NCBI GenBank assembly: GCA_900771975.1
Contig: CAAGPV010000013.1
Span: forward strand, 15,900 to 79,899
Length of the DNA stretch: 64,000 nucleotides
From: an uncultured Prevotella sp.
Lineage (GTDB): Bacteria > Bacteroidota > Bacteroidia > Bacteroidales > Bacteroidaceae
Direction: 5' to 3'
The notes beneath the pieces are model-generated. The model was not told the DNA's origin. It did not search any database and saw only the letters and a program-made list of their open reading frames with translations. Position numbers and translations under genes: made by a program. Below are positions 16,586 through 25,234 of the stretch, one piece after another. The stretch's first letter is position 1. The number at the start of each line of letters is the position of its first letter.

Positions 16586-19397
16586 TACCGCTACGTTTGT
16601 CATACTTCAACGCATCGGTAAGCGTTGATGCATTACATCTGAACGTAAAGTTATAGGAGGTGTAAGGAGCAAGAACAACCGATGCACTCATATTGAAACA
16701 ATGGAGATCGCGCGAAAGACTTGCCGTTGTCATGCTGATGTCGTGGTTTTCAAAGTCGTAGCCACTTGAGAATGAGATGTTCCAACCATCGCTTATACGC
16801 ACATTGCCACTGACATTTAGCGTTTGTGAAAACGAGTAAGGATAGCGCATACGCTTCTTGTTAAACTTGCCGGAAGTATTCTCACGCATGGTGATGCCAT
16901 AACCGAAGGTCAAAGACCATGGCATAGAAAATTTCATATAGCCATCCTCATCAGTTTCAGCCATATTTCCTGTCTTCTTACGGGCCTTATGCTTTCCGCT
17001 TTCAAGGTCCTTGTCCACATTCGATTCAATATCCGTGTCTAAACCTTCGTCATCATTATAGTCATCGTCTTCCTCATCATCACTGTGCCCGAACCACTTT
17101 TTCAGCTTTTCCGGATTGAGCGTAAATGAGAAGTTTTGGGACATTCCTTGAAAACGAGGCATACGTCCATAACCTATTTCGGTATGATTGCCTACATAGG
17201 GGACACCCTTGTCGTCCAATTCCCATGCATAAGTGGCAAATCGAGCATTCATGCTGAACGTATAGTTTTTCCACCATTTCAGGCGTAAATCCACAGAGAG
17301 ATCACTCCATTTATGGATAGCGGCAGCTGCATTGTAAGACATGCTGAAGCCCAATTGGTCTATTATACTAATTTTTTTGATGGAATCGTTCTTGTCTTTT
17401 ATCTTCGCTTCAATGTTGTTATCCAGTCGGAAACTCACATTTTCCGATCTTCCACGGCCTGGAACACCAAAACATCCATTCTCATAAGGTGAGTATTCCA
17501 CCAAATGAACCTCTCCGTTGGCATCCGTATACTGATAGCTATCATAATAGCCATATCGCGGTGAACTAAAATCGGGAGCATAGCTAAAGGATACTTGAGG
17601 CGTTATAACATGACGAACTGCCTGCAGTTTGTCACCAAACAACTTTTTGTTGGGTATCCACATTCCGTAAAGTTTCGTACTTGCCGACAAAGACAGGTTC
17701 CAATTATAAATATTATGAAAGCCATAAGTGGTGTCTCTCACTTCCGTATTGGTACGCTCATCCCAAGAACGCGTCACCTTGTTGGTGTACATACGGTCTG
17801 TAAAGCTCAGCGAAGTGGTGATGTTGATATAGTCAAAGAGCGTAAAATTTCCCTGAATAGGTATGCTATGCTGCATTCCGTTCTTCCAGTCTTTTAGCAA
17901 ACTGGCGTGCATTAGCTGGTCTTCCTTGGTTGATATGGAGTTGGTTATCTGCCCTGTATACCCCATTGATATCTTTTCATACCAGCGTTCCTTACCTACG
18001 GCATGGCGACGCTTGAACGGATAAAACCTCGCCAAACTGATATTGAGATCCGGCAACGTCATCGTTATGGACGAGTCTCGCTGGTTTTGCGCTAAATTGG
18101 CAGTTGCACTAAGGCTAAGACCTATACTGGAGAAACCTGTACTCCAGCTAACAGAGGATGTTCGGGTGGATTGTGTCAGCGTTTGAGGGTTGTACATCGA
18201 GTTAAGATTGTTGCGTTCGTAGCTCGATGTGGCAAAGTTGACGCTGGCAGCCAAGGAACTGTAGGGATTAGCTTTGGAGTCTTGCCTGTGGCTCCATTGT
18301 ATTTTAAAGCTCTTTTGTTCGCTAAAGTCCGGCAATCCCTTGTCTCCTGTCTTCGTATCTTGGTAACTGAAGAGGAAACTACCGCTATATCTATAACGTT
18401 TATGGTAGTTGCTTGCTACACTCACGCCCCAGGAGCCACGTGTATAGATTTCGCCCAACAACTTCAAATCCAACATATCGCTAATGGCAAAATAGTAACC
18501 ACCGTCCCGCAAGTAATAGCCTCTATTCTGCTCATCCCCATATGACGGCATAATAAAGCCACTTGAATATTTCTTGGAGAAGGGGAAAAAGCCATAAGGA
18601 ATTGCCAACGGCAATGGCACATCGGCCACAACAAGATAGGCAGGGCCAAAAACTACATCTTTGCCAGGACGGACTTTAGCACGGGAGAGCGATATGTAAA
18701 AGTCAGGATGTGGATCGTCACAAGTGGTATACCGTCCATGTTTAAGATAAACGGCACCTGTCGAATCGCGTTTACCAATTTCTCCACGCAGGAAACCATC
18801 CTCTTGTTCCGTATAAATGCCCTTTATAAGACCTTTCTTTGTCTTGAAATTGAAAGCCATTGTGTCGCTCTGGTACTCATCTTGGCCCAACTTAAAAATC
18901 GGAGTGCCTTTCATGCCATTGGGATTCTTAGCCAAATTGGCCTGAGAAGAGTCCAGACGGCCTGTTGCCCGCACCAAACTGCTATCCAAATTCAAATAAA
19001 CCTTCTCGCTTTTAAGGTTCATATTCTCGTAATCAACACTTGCTTTGCCGTAAAGATGGGCTGTTCCAGAGGTTACGTCGTACACCAACGAGTCGTCTGC
19101 TGCATAGTTTACAGGGGCATCTATTCCGTTACCCTTTGCACGCATAAGGCTATCAGCACGCAACGAGTCGTCCACTTGCTGGTTGTGACGATAGATTGCG
19201 CGTTGCAAAGAGTCCATTTGGGTCGTATCCAAAGTCTCTAAAGATGCCGACAAAGAATCTGACAAACTGTCAAGAGCAATTGAAGTTTTCTCCTTTTGCT
19301 TGTTATGAGTTCTCCCTTTAGGGCCGGGCACATATACATTGGCCATAGCAAACACCATGGCACATAGCAAAAGAACTATGATGGATTTAGATCTCAT
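16560..19397 (-). CDS. lptD: LPS-assembly outer-membrane protein LptD-like
   Basis: LptD inserts lipopolysaccharide into the outer leaflet of the outer membrane. The 945-residue protein has a signal peptide (MRSKSIIVLLLCAMVFAMAN) and an N-terminal OstA/LptA-like beta-jellyroll region (GKASVDYENMNLKSEKVYLN and repeats, about residues 110-220). A long barrel with alternating aromatic strands follows, ending TFRCNASTLTDALKYDKRSG. An acidic insertion (DDEEDDDYNDDEG) lies near residue 770. The length matches Bacteroidetes LptD proteins, which are longer than the E. coli form. The last 26 bp overlap the convergent antiporter gene. The HD-domain gene lies upstream on the same strand. Confidence 0.87.
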   Translation of the reverse strand: MRSKSIIVLLLCAMVFAMANVYVPGPKGRTHNKQKEKTSIALDSLSDSLSASLETLDTTQMDSLQRAIYRHNQQVDDSLRADSLMRAKGNGIDAPVNYAADDSLVYDVTSGTAHLYGKASVDYENMNLKSEKVYLNLDSSLVRATGRLDSSQANLAKNPNGMKGTPIFKLGQDEYQSDTMAFNFKTKKGLIKGIYTEQEDGFLRGEIGKRDSTGAVYLKHGRYTTCDDPHPDFYISLSRAKVRPGKDVVFGPAYLVVADVPLPLAIPYGFFPFSKKYSSGFIMPSYGDEQNRGYYLRDGGYYFAISDMLDLKLLGEIYTRGSWGVSVASNYHKRYRYSGSFLFSYQDTKTGDKGLPDFSEQKSFKIQWSHRQDSKANPYSSLAASVNFATSSYERNNLNSMYNPQTLTQSTRTSSVSWSTGFSSIGLSLSATANLAQNQRDSSITMTLPDLNISLARFYPFKRRHAVGKERWYEKISMGYTGQITNSISTKEDQLMHASLLKDWKNGMQHSIPIQGNFTLFDYINITTSLSFTDRMYTNKVTRSWDERTNTEVRDTTYGFHNIYNWNLSLSASTKLYGMWIPNKKLFGDKLQAVRHVITPQVSFSYAPDFSSPRYGYYDSYQYTDANGEVHLVEYSPYENGCFGVPGRGRSENVSFRLDNNIEAKIKDKNDSIKKISIIDQLGFSMSYNAAAAIHKWSDLSVDLRLKWWKNYTFSMNARFATYAWELDDKGVPYVGNHTEIGYGRMPRFQGMSQNFSFTLNPEKLKKWFGHSDDEEDDDYNDDEGLDTDIESNVDKDLESGKHKARKKTGNMAETDEDGYMKFSMPWSLTFGYGITMRENTSGKFNKKRMRYPYSFSQTLNVSGNVRISDGWNISFSSGYDFENHDISMTTASLSRDLHCFNMSASVVLAPYTSYNFTFRCNASTLTDALKYDKRSGISNAVQWY

Positions 19398-19413
19398 CTA
19401 TCTATTTAGCGTA

Positions 19414-19421
19414 CAAAATTA
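19414..19421 (-). promoter_or_regulatory. Promoter -7 element for lptD
   Basis: TAATTTTG on the minus strand fits TAnnTTTG, 16 bp before the lptD start. The -33 position has no TTTG. lptD may also be read from the HD-domain gene upstream. Confidence 0.5.
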
Positions 19422-19458
19422 AAGAAATAAAGCGTAACCGATTGGTCTTTTCTTATAT

Positions 19459-20004
19459 TTAACGTTTACATTCAAACAGTTTCTCCCATTCCCGGAATCG
19501 GTTTAAGCCTTCTTGGCCAAACTTTTCCAAACTCTTTTCTGCTTGTTTTATGGTCTTTTCTCTCTCTAAATGAGACTTGCTATAGAATTTGTCAGCATAG
19601 CAAATCAACTTTTCCTCTAATGTTTCCGGCAAAAAATCAAGATGAGGAAGGGGTAATTGTTGGCTAACAATGTCTTCCAAAGAGAGTCCTGCGCCAGTAT
19701 GTCGTTCACAAACCCGGGCATGTCGGGGGTAGCCTTCTGCCCGCAACAACTCTGCGCCTATATGGCCATGGCATATATAAGGCTCCGTGCCAAAGCATTG
19801 GATGCCAGGTGCGTTGCAACGAAAAATTCCAATATCGTGTAACATTGCTGCTTCCTCAACAAACTGGCTATCCAAGTGCAACTCGGGATGATATGAAACA
19901 ATCTGTAACGCACGATGCGCTACAGATTGACTATGAGTGAAAAGGATGTGCCGCAAGGCATTATCCTCTGGATAATACTTTTCTATCAGTTTGTTGTAAT
20001 CCAT
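19459..20004 (-). CDS. HD-domain phosphohydrolase
   Basis: The 181-residue protein has the HD signature: HSQSVAHRALQIV, then AMLHDIGIFRC (the paired His-Asp of the metal site), HGHIGAELLR and RHTGAG. Such single-domain HD proteins hydrolyse phosphate esters such as nucleotides; the substrate is not evident here. It lies 9 bp after the carboxyltransferase gene and before lptD on the same strand, so it is probably read together with them, although no shared function is apparent. Confidence 0.85.
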   Translation of the reverse strand: MDYNKLIEKYYPEDNALRHILFTHSQSVAHRALQIVSYHPELHLDSQFVEEAAMLHDIGIFRCNAPGIQCFGTEPYICHGHIGAELLRAEGYPRHARVCERHTGAGLSLEDIVSQQLPLPHLDFLPETLEEKLICYADKFYSKSHLEREKTIKQAEKSLEKFGQEGLNRFREWEKLFECKR

Positions 20005-20013
20005 CTAAGATAA

Positions 20014-21789
20014 CTACTCGGAGGGGCGTTCAATATATGCAATAATGTCTCCCTTACCAACTTTAGCACCCTGTTTAACGTTGATTTCCACCAATTTACC
20101 GCCAAGAGCTGCTGGTACGGTTACAAATTCGCCCCAAGGAGCCTGTATATAGCAGAACGCATCCCCTTCTTCATACTCCTTACCGATGTATGGTTCAACA
20201 GCCGGAACAGCTTCGGCATCACCCTGGAACTCCCAGAACAATTGTCCCTTAACCGGTGAAACGATAGCGTCTGCCTTGGCATGCTTGAATGCTGCAGCCT
20301 GTTCTGGGCTAACTTGAGCGCCAAGACGAGCATCTTTAGCTTTCTGAAGGTCTGCCAGGAAGTTCTTTTTGGCCTGTCCGCTCTTGTAGTTGCGGTATTG
20401 CTCCGGATGCATGGCAAGCTCAAAGAGCTCTTCATCGTCCTGTCCATATTCCCATCCATTCTCGTCCATCTCTTTACGGAAGTCATCCAAAGAGTCTTTA
20501 AGTAATGTATGAGGATCTACATCTGTAAATTCACGACCTTGCTTCTTGGCTAATGCAACAAGTTCTTCATCAATCTTACCCGGCACTTTACCACTCTTTC
20601 CAAGAATCATACCCCACATATTATCATCCATCATCACGAAACGGCCTTTGCCTTGTTCCATGGTGAGCAGGTTCATAAGGGCAATGTTCTTTGTATATTG
20701 GCTGAAAGGAGTTACCAATGGTGGGTATCCCACGCGTGGCCATACGTAAGCAACTTCGTCAAAGAGCTTTACCAACATATCGTCCATTGACAGTTCGGGC
20801 TCGCCTTTCTTCTTTCGAAGGTTGTTAATGGTTTGGCGTATACCGCCCAAATCGGCCATCATACTTCCCATCATTCCGCCAGGGAGACCACAACCAAGCA
20901 ACAATGAGCTCATAACCTTATTTTGAGGATTGATGAAATAGCCCAACCAATCGTCTATGAACTCCTGTGTCAGGGCACGAGCTTTCATATATGCGTTCAT
21001 GTTTACCTCAGGAACATCAAAGCCTTCGTGCTTCAACATACTCTGAACCGAAATAATGTCTGGATGAACCTTACCCCATGACAATGGTTCAATAGCCGTA
21101 TCAATAATATCTGCGCCATTGTTGCAAACCTCCAATATGCTTGCCATGCTAAGACCTGGGCCTGAATGACCGTGATATTCGATGATGATGTCAGGATGCT
21201 TTTCCTTTATCATCTTGGTCAATTGTCCGAGGAAAGCAGGTTGACCGATACCAGCCATATCCTTCAGACAAATCTCTTCTGCTCCAGCTTCTATTTCCTT
21301 GTCTGCAATTTCACAATAATAATCAAGCGTGTGTACAGGGGATGTTGTGATGCAAAGCGTTCCCTGAGGGGTCATACCGGCTTCTTTAGCCCACTTGATA
21401 GAAGGGATGATATTCCGAACATCATTCAATCCGTCAAAGATACGGGTGATATCAGTTCCCTGGGCATGCTTCACCTTATACATCAAACGGCGGACATCGT
21501 CAGGAACTGGATACATGCGCAATGCATTCAAGCCTCTATCAAGCATGTGAGTCTTGATTCCGGCTTCGTTCAAAGGCTTGCAGAAGGCACGAACGGCTTC
21601 GTTTGGATTTTCTCCTGCCAAAAGGTTCACTTGTTCAAATGCACCGCCATTGGTTTCGACACGACTGAAACAACCCATTTCGATAAAGACGGGGGCAATG
21701 CGTTCCAATTGATCCTTTCGTGGCTGAAACTTGCCTGAACTTTGCCACATATCCCGATAAACGAGACTGAACTGAATTTTCTTCTTCAT
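20014..21789 (-). CDS. Carboxyltransferase related to oxaloacetate decarboxylase alpha / pyruvate carboxylase subunit B, without the biotin lysine
   Basis: The N-terminal 300 residues are the carboxyltransferase TIM barrel: FSLVYRDMWQSSGKF, GGAFEQVN, EEICLKDMAGI and the metal-binding EYHGHSGPG. The PYC_OADA domain follows (GLPGGMMGSMM, PLVTPFSQY). The C-terminal 85 residues look like a biotinyl/lipoyl domain (SPVKGQL at the start, GGKLVEINVKQGAKVGKGD at the end), but where AMKM is expected the sequence is CYIQAPWGEF, so there is no lysine to carry biotin. Carboxyl transfer would then need a separate biotin carrier. The start MKKKIQFSLVYRD (21789) is family-like; the ORF extends to 21891 without similarity. 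Confidence 0.88.
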   Translation of the reverse strand: MKKKIQFSLVYRDMWQSSGKFQPRKDQLERIAPVFIEMGCFSRVETNGGAFEQVNLLAGENPNEAVRAFCKPLNEAGIKTHMLDRGLNALRMYPVPDDVRRLMYKVKHAQGTDITRIFDGLNDVRNIIPSIKWAKEAGMTPQGTLCITTSPVHTLDYYCEIADKEIEAGAEEICLKDMAGIGQPAFLGQLTKMIKEKHPDIIIEYHGHSGPGLSMASILEVCNNGADIIDTAIEPLSWGKVHPDIISVQSMLKHEGFDVPEVNMNAYMKARALTQEFIDDWLGYFINPQNKVMSSLLLGCGLPGGMMGSMMADLGGIRQTINNLRKKKGEPELSMDDMLVKLFDEVAYVWPRVGYPPLVTPFSQYTKNIALMNLLTMEQGKGRFVMMDDNMWGMILGKSGKVPGKIDEELVALAKKQGREFTDVDPHTLLKDSLDDFRKEMDENGWEYGQDDEELFELAMHPEQYRNYKSGQAKKNFLADLQKAKDARLGAQVSPEQAAAFKHAKADAIVSPVKGQLFWEFQGDAEAVPAVEPYIGKEYEEGDAFCYIQAPWGEFVTVPAALGGKLVEINVKQGAKVGKGDIIAYIERPSE

Positions 21790-21819
21790 ATATATAGTAT
21801 TCTTATCTTTTCCGAGGTG

Positions 21820-21827
21820 CAAAATTA
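21820..21827 (-). promoter_or_regulatory. Promoter -7 element for the carboxyltransferase gene
   Basis: The minus strand reads TAATTTTG 30 bp before the start at 21789, fitting TAnnTTTG. No clear -33 box. It confirms 21789 rather than 21891 as the start. Confidence 0.6.
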
Positions 21828-21945
21828 GACAAAAAAATTCGAATATGTACTTGGCAATAGTTTTTTTTACAATTATTGAATGTTTTTCCAATAACCTGTA
21901 AGAAATTTATCGTAAAGGTTCAATCTATGGTTCAAAAAAAGTCAG

Positions 21946-21953
21946 TATCTTTG
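21946..21953 (+). promoter_or_regulatory. Promoter -7 element for the lipoprotein gene at 21974
   Basis: TATCTTTG fits TAnnTTTG and lies 20 bp before the ATG. The -33 region reads GGTTCAAT and lacks TTTG. Confidence 0.6.
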
Positions 21954-21973
21954 TAGTCAAATATCAATACATC

Positions 21974-22789
21974 ATGAAATCCTTTTACACCTTATTTATA
22001 TTAGGAGTTGTTATGGCCGTTTTCGGATGCACCGACCGAGTTTCTGAAGGCGACATGAGTGCCATAGACAAGAGTCAGAACGCTCCAGGAGACAGCACCG
22101 TATACGGTTTGGTTTGCGACGGCACCTCCGACTCTACATTGGTATTTCTTCCCAATGCCGGAGGAGACCCCATCACATACAACATCATTAAGGCCACTCA
22201 GAAGAAACTGGTATTCGGTACGCCGGAAATAGGCGATTGGATAGGAATTCTTGTCAACCCAAAGAAGAAGAATGAAGCAATACTCGTCGTTGATCTTGAT
22301 CAACTGAAAGGCACCTGGACCTATCAGGTAATGCCGGAGCTTAAAGAAAGTGCCACTAAGACAAAAGAACAAATAGAGGCAGAACTGACCGACTCAATGC
22401 GGGCTATCCTGTTTGTTCCACGGGAATATGGCTTCACCTTAAAGCGCCATGGACAGGCTTCCACAGTGGGACACATATTTAAAGGAAACTCATTAACCGA
22501 TGAAAGCCTTGTTGAATATCCCCCTGTTAGAAACTATACAGGATGGCACGTATTCAACGGGAAGCTCATTCTTGTTCGTGACACAATGGACATGAACATG
22601 AAACGCATACCTGCCGACAAGGTACAACAAGACACAGCGCTCTTTGTCTATATGAAAACAGACTCCTTAGCCCTGATGGGCAAAAACAAGATTACAGGAT
22701 TTCACAGGCGCGCCAATGCCCACATTGCCAACGAGCGTGCTCAAAAGGCTGCACAAAAAGAGGCTACCGCCGACACCATCAAGGAATGA
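21974..22789 (+). CDS. Lipoprotein of unknown function
   Basis: The N-terminus MKSFYTLFILGVVMAVFGC is a lipoprotein signal with Cys19 as the lipidation site. The mature 253 residues begin with an acidic linker (TDRVSEGDMSAIDK), followed by two similar beta-rich halves (VYGLVCDGTSDSTLVFLPN and later LKRHGQASTVGHIFKGNS), and end in a basic/alanine-rich stretch. The pattern recalls the lipocalin-like lipoproteins common in Bacteroidetes, but I do not recognise a family. It stands alone with its own promoter, divergent from the carboxyltransferase gene and convergent with queF. An imperfect terminator-like stem spans its stop codon (22758-22800). Confidence 0.75.
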   Translation: MKSFYTLFILGVVMAVFGCTDRVSEGDMSAIDKSQNAPGDSTVYGLVCDGTSDSTLVFLPNAGGDPITYNIIKATQKKLVFGTPEIGDWIGILVNPKKKNEAILVVDLDQLKGTWTYQVMPELKESATKTKEQIEAELTDSMRAILFVPREYGFTLKRHGQASTVGHIFKGNSLTDESLVEYPPVRNYTGWHVFNGKLILVRDTMDMNMKRIPADKVQQDTALFVYMKTDSLALMGKNKITGFHRRANAHIANERAQKAAQKEATADTIKE

Positions 22790-22811
22790 CGTAGCCTCTT
22801 GAAATGCATAT

Positions 22812-23279
22812 TCACTTCATGTTGTGATTAAGGAAACGGTACTCGGCCAACTGCTCATACTTTGTTCCGGGTTGTCCGTAATTGGCATAGGGATAGATGC
22901 TTATACCTCCACGAGGGGTAAAGATACCTATCACCTCTATATATTTGGGAGCCATTAAGTTGATAAGGTCTTTCATGATGATATTTACACAATCCTCATG
23001 AAAGTCTCCGTGGTTACGAAAACTAAACAAATAGAGTTTTAGGCTTTTGCTTTCCACCATCTTTTCTGCCGGTATATAACTTATTCTAATCTCGGCAAAG
23101 TCAGGTTGTCCAGTAATGGGACAAAGCGAAGTAAACTCTGGACAGTTGAATTGCACCCAATAGTCGTTGCCTTGATGCTTGTTTACAAAAGTCTCAAGCA
23201 CCTCCGGTGCATAGTCCATGCTATACTTTGTTTTTTGTCCGAGAGCCTTAAGGCCTTCTTCTTTCCTTGTATCTTCCAT
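22812..23279 (-). CDS. queF: NADPH-dependent 7-cyano-7-deazaguanine reductase QueF
   Basis: QueF reduces preQ0 to preQ1 in queuosine synthesis. The 155-residue protein is the short single-domain type. It has the nucleophile Cys53 in [11 protein letters not shown], with Asp60 nearby, and the NADPH-binding motif [21 protein letters not shown] chose [10 protein letters not shown] at 23279; the ATG at 23306 would extend into the transporter gene upstream. The gene starts 2 bp after the transporter stop, so the two form a tight operon under the preQ1 riboswitch. Confidence 0.96.
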   Translation of the reverse strand: MEDTRKEEGLKALGQKTKYSMDYAPEVLETFVNKHQGNDYWVQFNCPEFTSLCPITGQPDFAEIRISYIPAEKMVESKSLKLYLFSFRNHGDFHEDCVNIIMKDLINLMAPKYIEVIGIFTPRGGISIYPYANYGQPGTKYEQLAEYRFLNHNMK

Positions 23280-23281
23280 GA

Positions 23282-23974
23282 TTATCCCAAACTGAAAATT
23301 TTCCAAATATTATAGTTTATTCCATTGTCATAGGCATCTTCGCCTTCATGTTTTTTGAGTAATTTCACAACATTAATGGTAATAGGCAAAGCCACCACTT
23401 CGTATCCTGTTTTCAAGATAACCTGCCAAAACATCAACTTGGGTATCTCTTCAAACGGAATAACGCCCCAAAAAGCAAGTGGAAAAAAGATAAGTGAATC
23501 TATTCCCTCTCCTGCAACAGTACTGAGTATGGCCCTTGCAGAAAAACGACGCCCACCATCACGAATTTTCATCTTGCTCATGACATAGGCATTTGCAAAA
23601 CTTCCAAGAATGAAAGCGATGAAAGAAGCTGTAACAACTCGAGGGGCAAAACCGAAAATTGCATGAAATCCGGCATCATTATTCCAATAGGGGGCACCCG
23701 GAATCCAATCACACAATGCTCCTAAGCCGACAAAGAAGAAGTTCATGGCAAAACCCACCCATATCAACAAGCGGGCCTTGCGATAGCCCCACACCTCACA
23801 TACACAGTCGTTGATAATGTAACTGATGGGGAAAACTATCAAGCCACCTGTCAAACTGATTGAACATACTTGAATTTGCTTTGTTTCTAAGACGTTTGCC
23901 GCTATCAGGCAAACGCAAAAGAGTATGCTGAAAAGCATAAACAACACACTCACAGTGTTACGTTTTGTTTCCAT
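23282..23974 (-). CDS. Queuosine precursor transporter (YhhQ/QueT-like VUT family)
   Basis: This membrane protein of 230 residues belongs to the VUT (YhhQ) family, whose members import queuosine precursors such as preQ0 or preQ1. It has about six hydrophobic helices and the family pattern [35 protein letters not shown]. Family members also show a conserved GS-A-AY-SK-K region, visible here as [21 protein letters not shown]. It is the first gene of the operon with queF, directly behind a preQ1-I riboswitch, which strongly supports a queuosine role. E. coli calls the homologue YhhQ. Confidence 0.92.
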   Translation of the reverse strand: METKRNTVSVLFMLFSILFCVCLIAANVLETKQIQVCSISLTGGLIVFPISYIINDCVCEVWGYRKARLLIWVGFAMNFFFVGLGALCDWIPGAPYWNNDAGFHAIFGFAPRVVTASFIAFILGSFANAYVMSKMKIRDGGRRFSARAILSTVAGEGIDSLIFFPLAFWGVIPFEEIPKLMFWQVILKTGYEVVALPITINVVKLLKKHEGEDAYDNGINYNIWKIFSLG

Positions 23975-23976
23975 AT

Positions 23977-24011
23977 CTTGTTTTGTTAGAGGGGGTTGAG
24001 CAAGTACCCCT
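23977..24011 (-). promoter_or_regulatory. preQ1-I riboswitch controlling the queuosine transporter-queF operon
   Basis: On the minus strand the leader has all parts of the small preQ1-I aptamer. P1 pairs AGGGG (24011-24007) with CCCCU (23994-23990). The loop holds CUUG (24004-24001), which pairs with CAAG (23980-23977) to close the pseudoknot. One C (23995) is left free before P1 3', where the ligand-recognising cytosine sits in known members. The tail AACAAAACAAG is A-rich and matches the tail of the Thermoanaerobacter tengcongensis aptamer. The 3' end lies 2 nt before the AUG, so ligand binding would hide the start codon region (translational control). Confidence 0.9.
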
Positions 24012-24026
24012 ATCGTTAAAGCGGTG

Positions 24027-24057
24027 CAAAGGTACGCTATTTAAGCAAATAAACAAA
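24027..24057 (-). promoter_or_regulatory. Promoter for the queuosine operon (TTTG-N19-TAccTTTG)
   Basis: On the minus strand: -33 TTTG at 24057-24054, a 19-bp spacer and -7 TACCTTTG at 24034-24027. The transcript would start just before the riboswitch. Confidence 0.88.
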
Positions 24058-24120
24058 ACTTCCGGCAAGAATTTTTCCTTTCATACATTATCTACGCTTT
24101 TCCTAATAAAAATTAATTTT

Positions 24121-24153
24121 TTTGTATCTTATCAACTAATATAAGTATTTTTG
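24121..24153 (+). promoter_or_regulatory. Promoter for the thioredoxin lipoprotein gene (TTTG-N21-TAttTTTG)
   Basis: -33 TTTG at 24121-24124, a 21-bp spacer, and -7 TATTTTTG at 24146-24153. It lies 21 bp before the ATG at 24175 and overlaps the in-frame ATG at 24151, which it therefore excludes. Confidence 0.85.
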
Positions 24154-24174
24154 CAAACTAAAAAAATACTGTTT

Positions 24175-25020
24175 ATGAAAAAAGCATTATTAACTTTTGT
24201 CTTATTAGCCCATATATTCTGTTCATGTGCCCAAGGACACAAAGACATAAAGGTGTACAACGACCAGATGGATAAACTTGTTTCTGAACTCGAGCAACTC
24301 TCTCAAGAATATCAAAGCATTTATGTTGCTGCCCAAAATAATATCACCGAGCAGCAGAAGACACGATTAGAAACAATTGAACACACTGGCGATTCTATCA
24401 TGCAACAAGAAGTTGCGCTTACAATGAAAGTTGCCAACGAGTTTAAAGACACCAAATATCCCGCCGAATTCATTGCCAAGACTTACGAAGACATGAGCTA
24501 TGAACAACTCTCCGAGGTGTGCAACCCTAAAAGCGAATACTATAATGAGCCATCAATGGAAAAACCCAAAAAGTTGCTTGAAGGTTTAAAGCTTCGCGCC
24601 CCTGGTAATATGTTCAAGGAATTAAGCATGAACGATCTCAATGGGAAGAAGGTAAAACTCAGTGAGTTTGTAGGAAAAGGAAATTATGTATTAGTTGACT
24701 TTTGGGCAAGTTGGTGTGGACCCTGCAGGGCCGAGATGCCTAACGTTGTTGAAAGCTACAACCTATATCATTCAAAAGGGTATGAAATAGTGGGAGTATC
24801 GTTCGACAAAAAGAAAGAATCGTGGGCTGCAGCTGTTGAAAAACTTAGAATGACGTGGCCACAGATGTCAGATCTTAAAGGTTGGGATTGTGCAGCACAC
24901 ACTGTTTATGGCATAAACTCGATACCTTCCAATATCCTTCTTGACCCTACAGGGAAAATCATTGCCATTGACTTAAGAGGTCAGACATTATTGGACAAAT
25001 TGGCAACCATTTTCCAATAA
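24175..25020 (+). CDS. TlpA/ResA-like thioredoxin-fold lipoprotein
   Basis: The protein has a lipoprotein signal (MKKALLTFVLLAHIFCSC, lipobox FCSC), a helical charged region of about 120 residues, and a C-terminal TlpA-like thioredoxin domain. The active site is FWASWCGPCRAEMPNV (CxxC), followed by the cis-proline region INSIPSNILLDPTGKI. Such proteins reduce or exchange disulfides outside the cytoplasm and are numerous in Bacteroidetes. The helical part takes the place of the DUF4369 domain often found there. It is monocistronic. Its stop codon falls in a sequence that resembles a degenerate unit of repeat array B. Confidence 0.9.
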   Translation: MKKALLTFVLLAHIFCSCAQGHKDIKVYNDQMDKLVSELEQLSQEYQSIYVAAQNNITEQQKTRLETIEHTGDSIMQQEVALTMKVANEFKDTKYPAEFIAKTYEDMSYEQLSEVCNPKSEYYNEPSMEKPKKLLEGLKLRAPGNMFKELSMNDLNGKKVKLSEFVGKGNYVLVDFWASWCGPCRAEMPNVVESYNLYHSKGYEIVGVSFDKKKESWAAAVEKLRMTWPQMSDLKGWDCAAHTVYGINSIPSNILLDPTGKIIAIDLRGQTLLDKLATIFQ

Positions 25021-25037
25021 CCTACGTTTTACACGCC

Positions 25038-25103
25038 AATAAGGCCGGTTTTACGAGCTAAAACACAGGGTTTTGGAGCCTAAGAAGGCCGGTTTTACAA
25101 ACC
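25038..25103. repeat. 22-bp periodic intergenic array B (three clear units)
   Basis: Units start at 25038, 25060 and 25082, each exactly 22 bp. The cores are GGCCGG, CACAGGG and GGCCGG, each followed by TTTT and a linker ending CT or CC. The preceding 22 bp (25016-25037, core CCTACG then TTTTA) fit the same frame loosely and include the TAA of the thioredoxin gene. After the array, at about 25119-25137, is AAAATCAGCCACTTACAAT, which resembles the sequence before array D. The array lies in a convergent gap before the bidirectional terminator. Confidence 0.85.
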
Positions 25104-25147
25104 AATTCGTATGATTTTGAAAATCAGCCACTTACAATACAACACAA

Positions 25148-25185
25148 AAATCCCTTGGATCTAATTAAATCCAAGGGATTTTTTC
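25148..25185. terminator. Bidirectional terminator between the thioredoxin gene and hsp20
   Basis: A perfect 13-bp stem, AAATCCCTTGGAT (25148-25160) with ATCCAAGGGATTT (25169-25181), has an 8-nt loop. Runs of T follow on the plus strand and runs of A precede it, so it can serve both convergent genes. Confidence 0.9.
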
Positions 25186-25234
25186 TAACAATTAACCTAA
25201 TTCAATAACCCAAATAATACCTATTATTATTTTA

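Noticed and set aside
22758..22800. Stem across the lipoprotein stop codon as a terminator
   Set aside because: The 10-bp stem has a 23-nt loop and no T-tract on either strand; kept only as a note on the gene.
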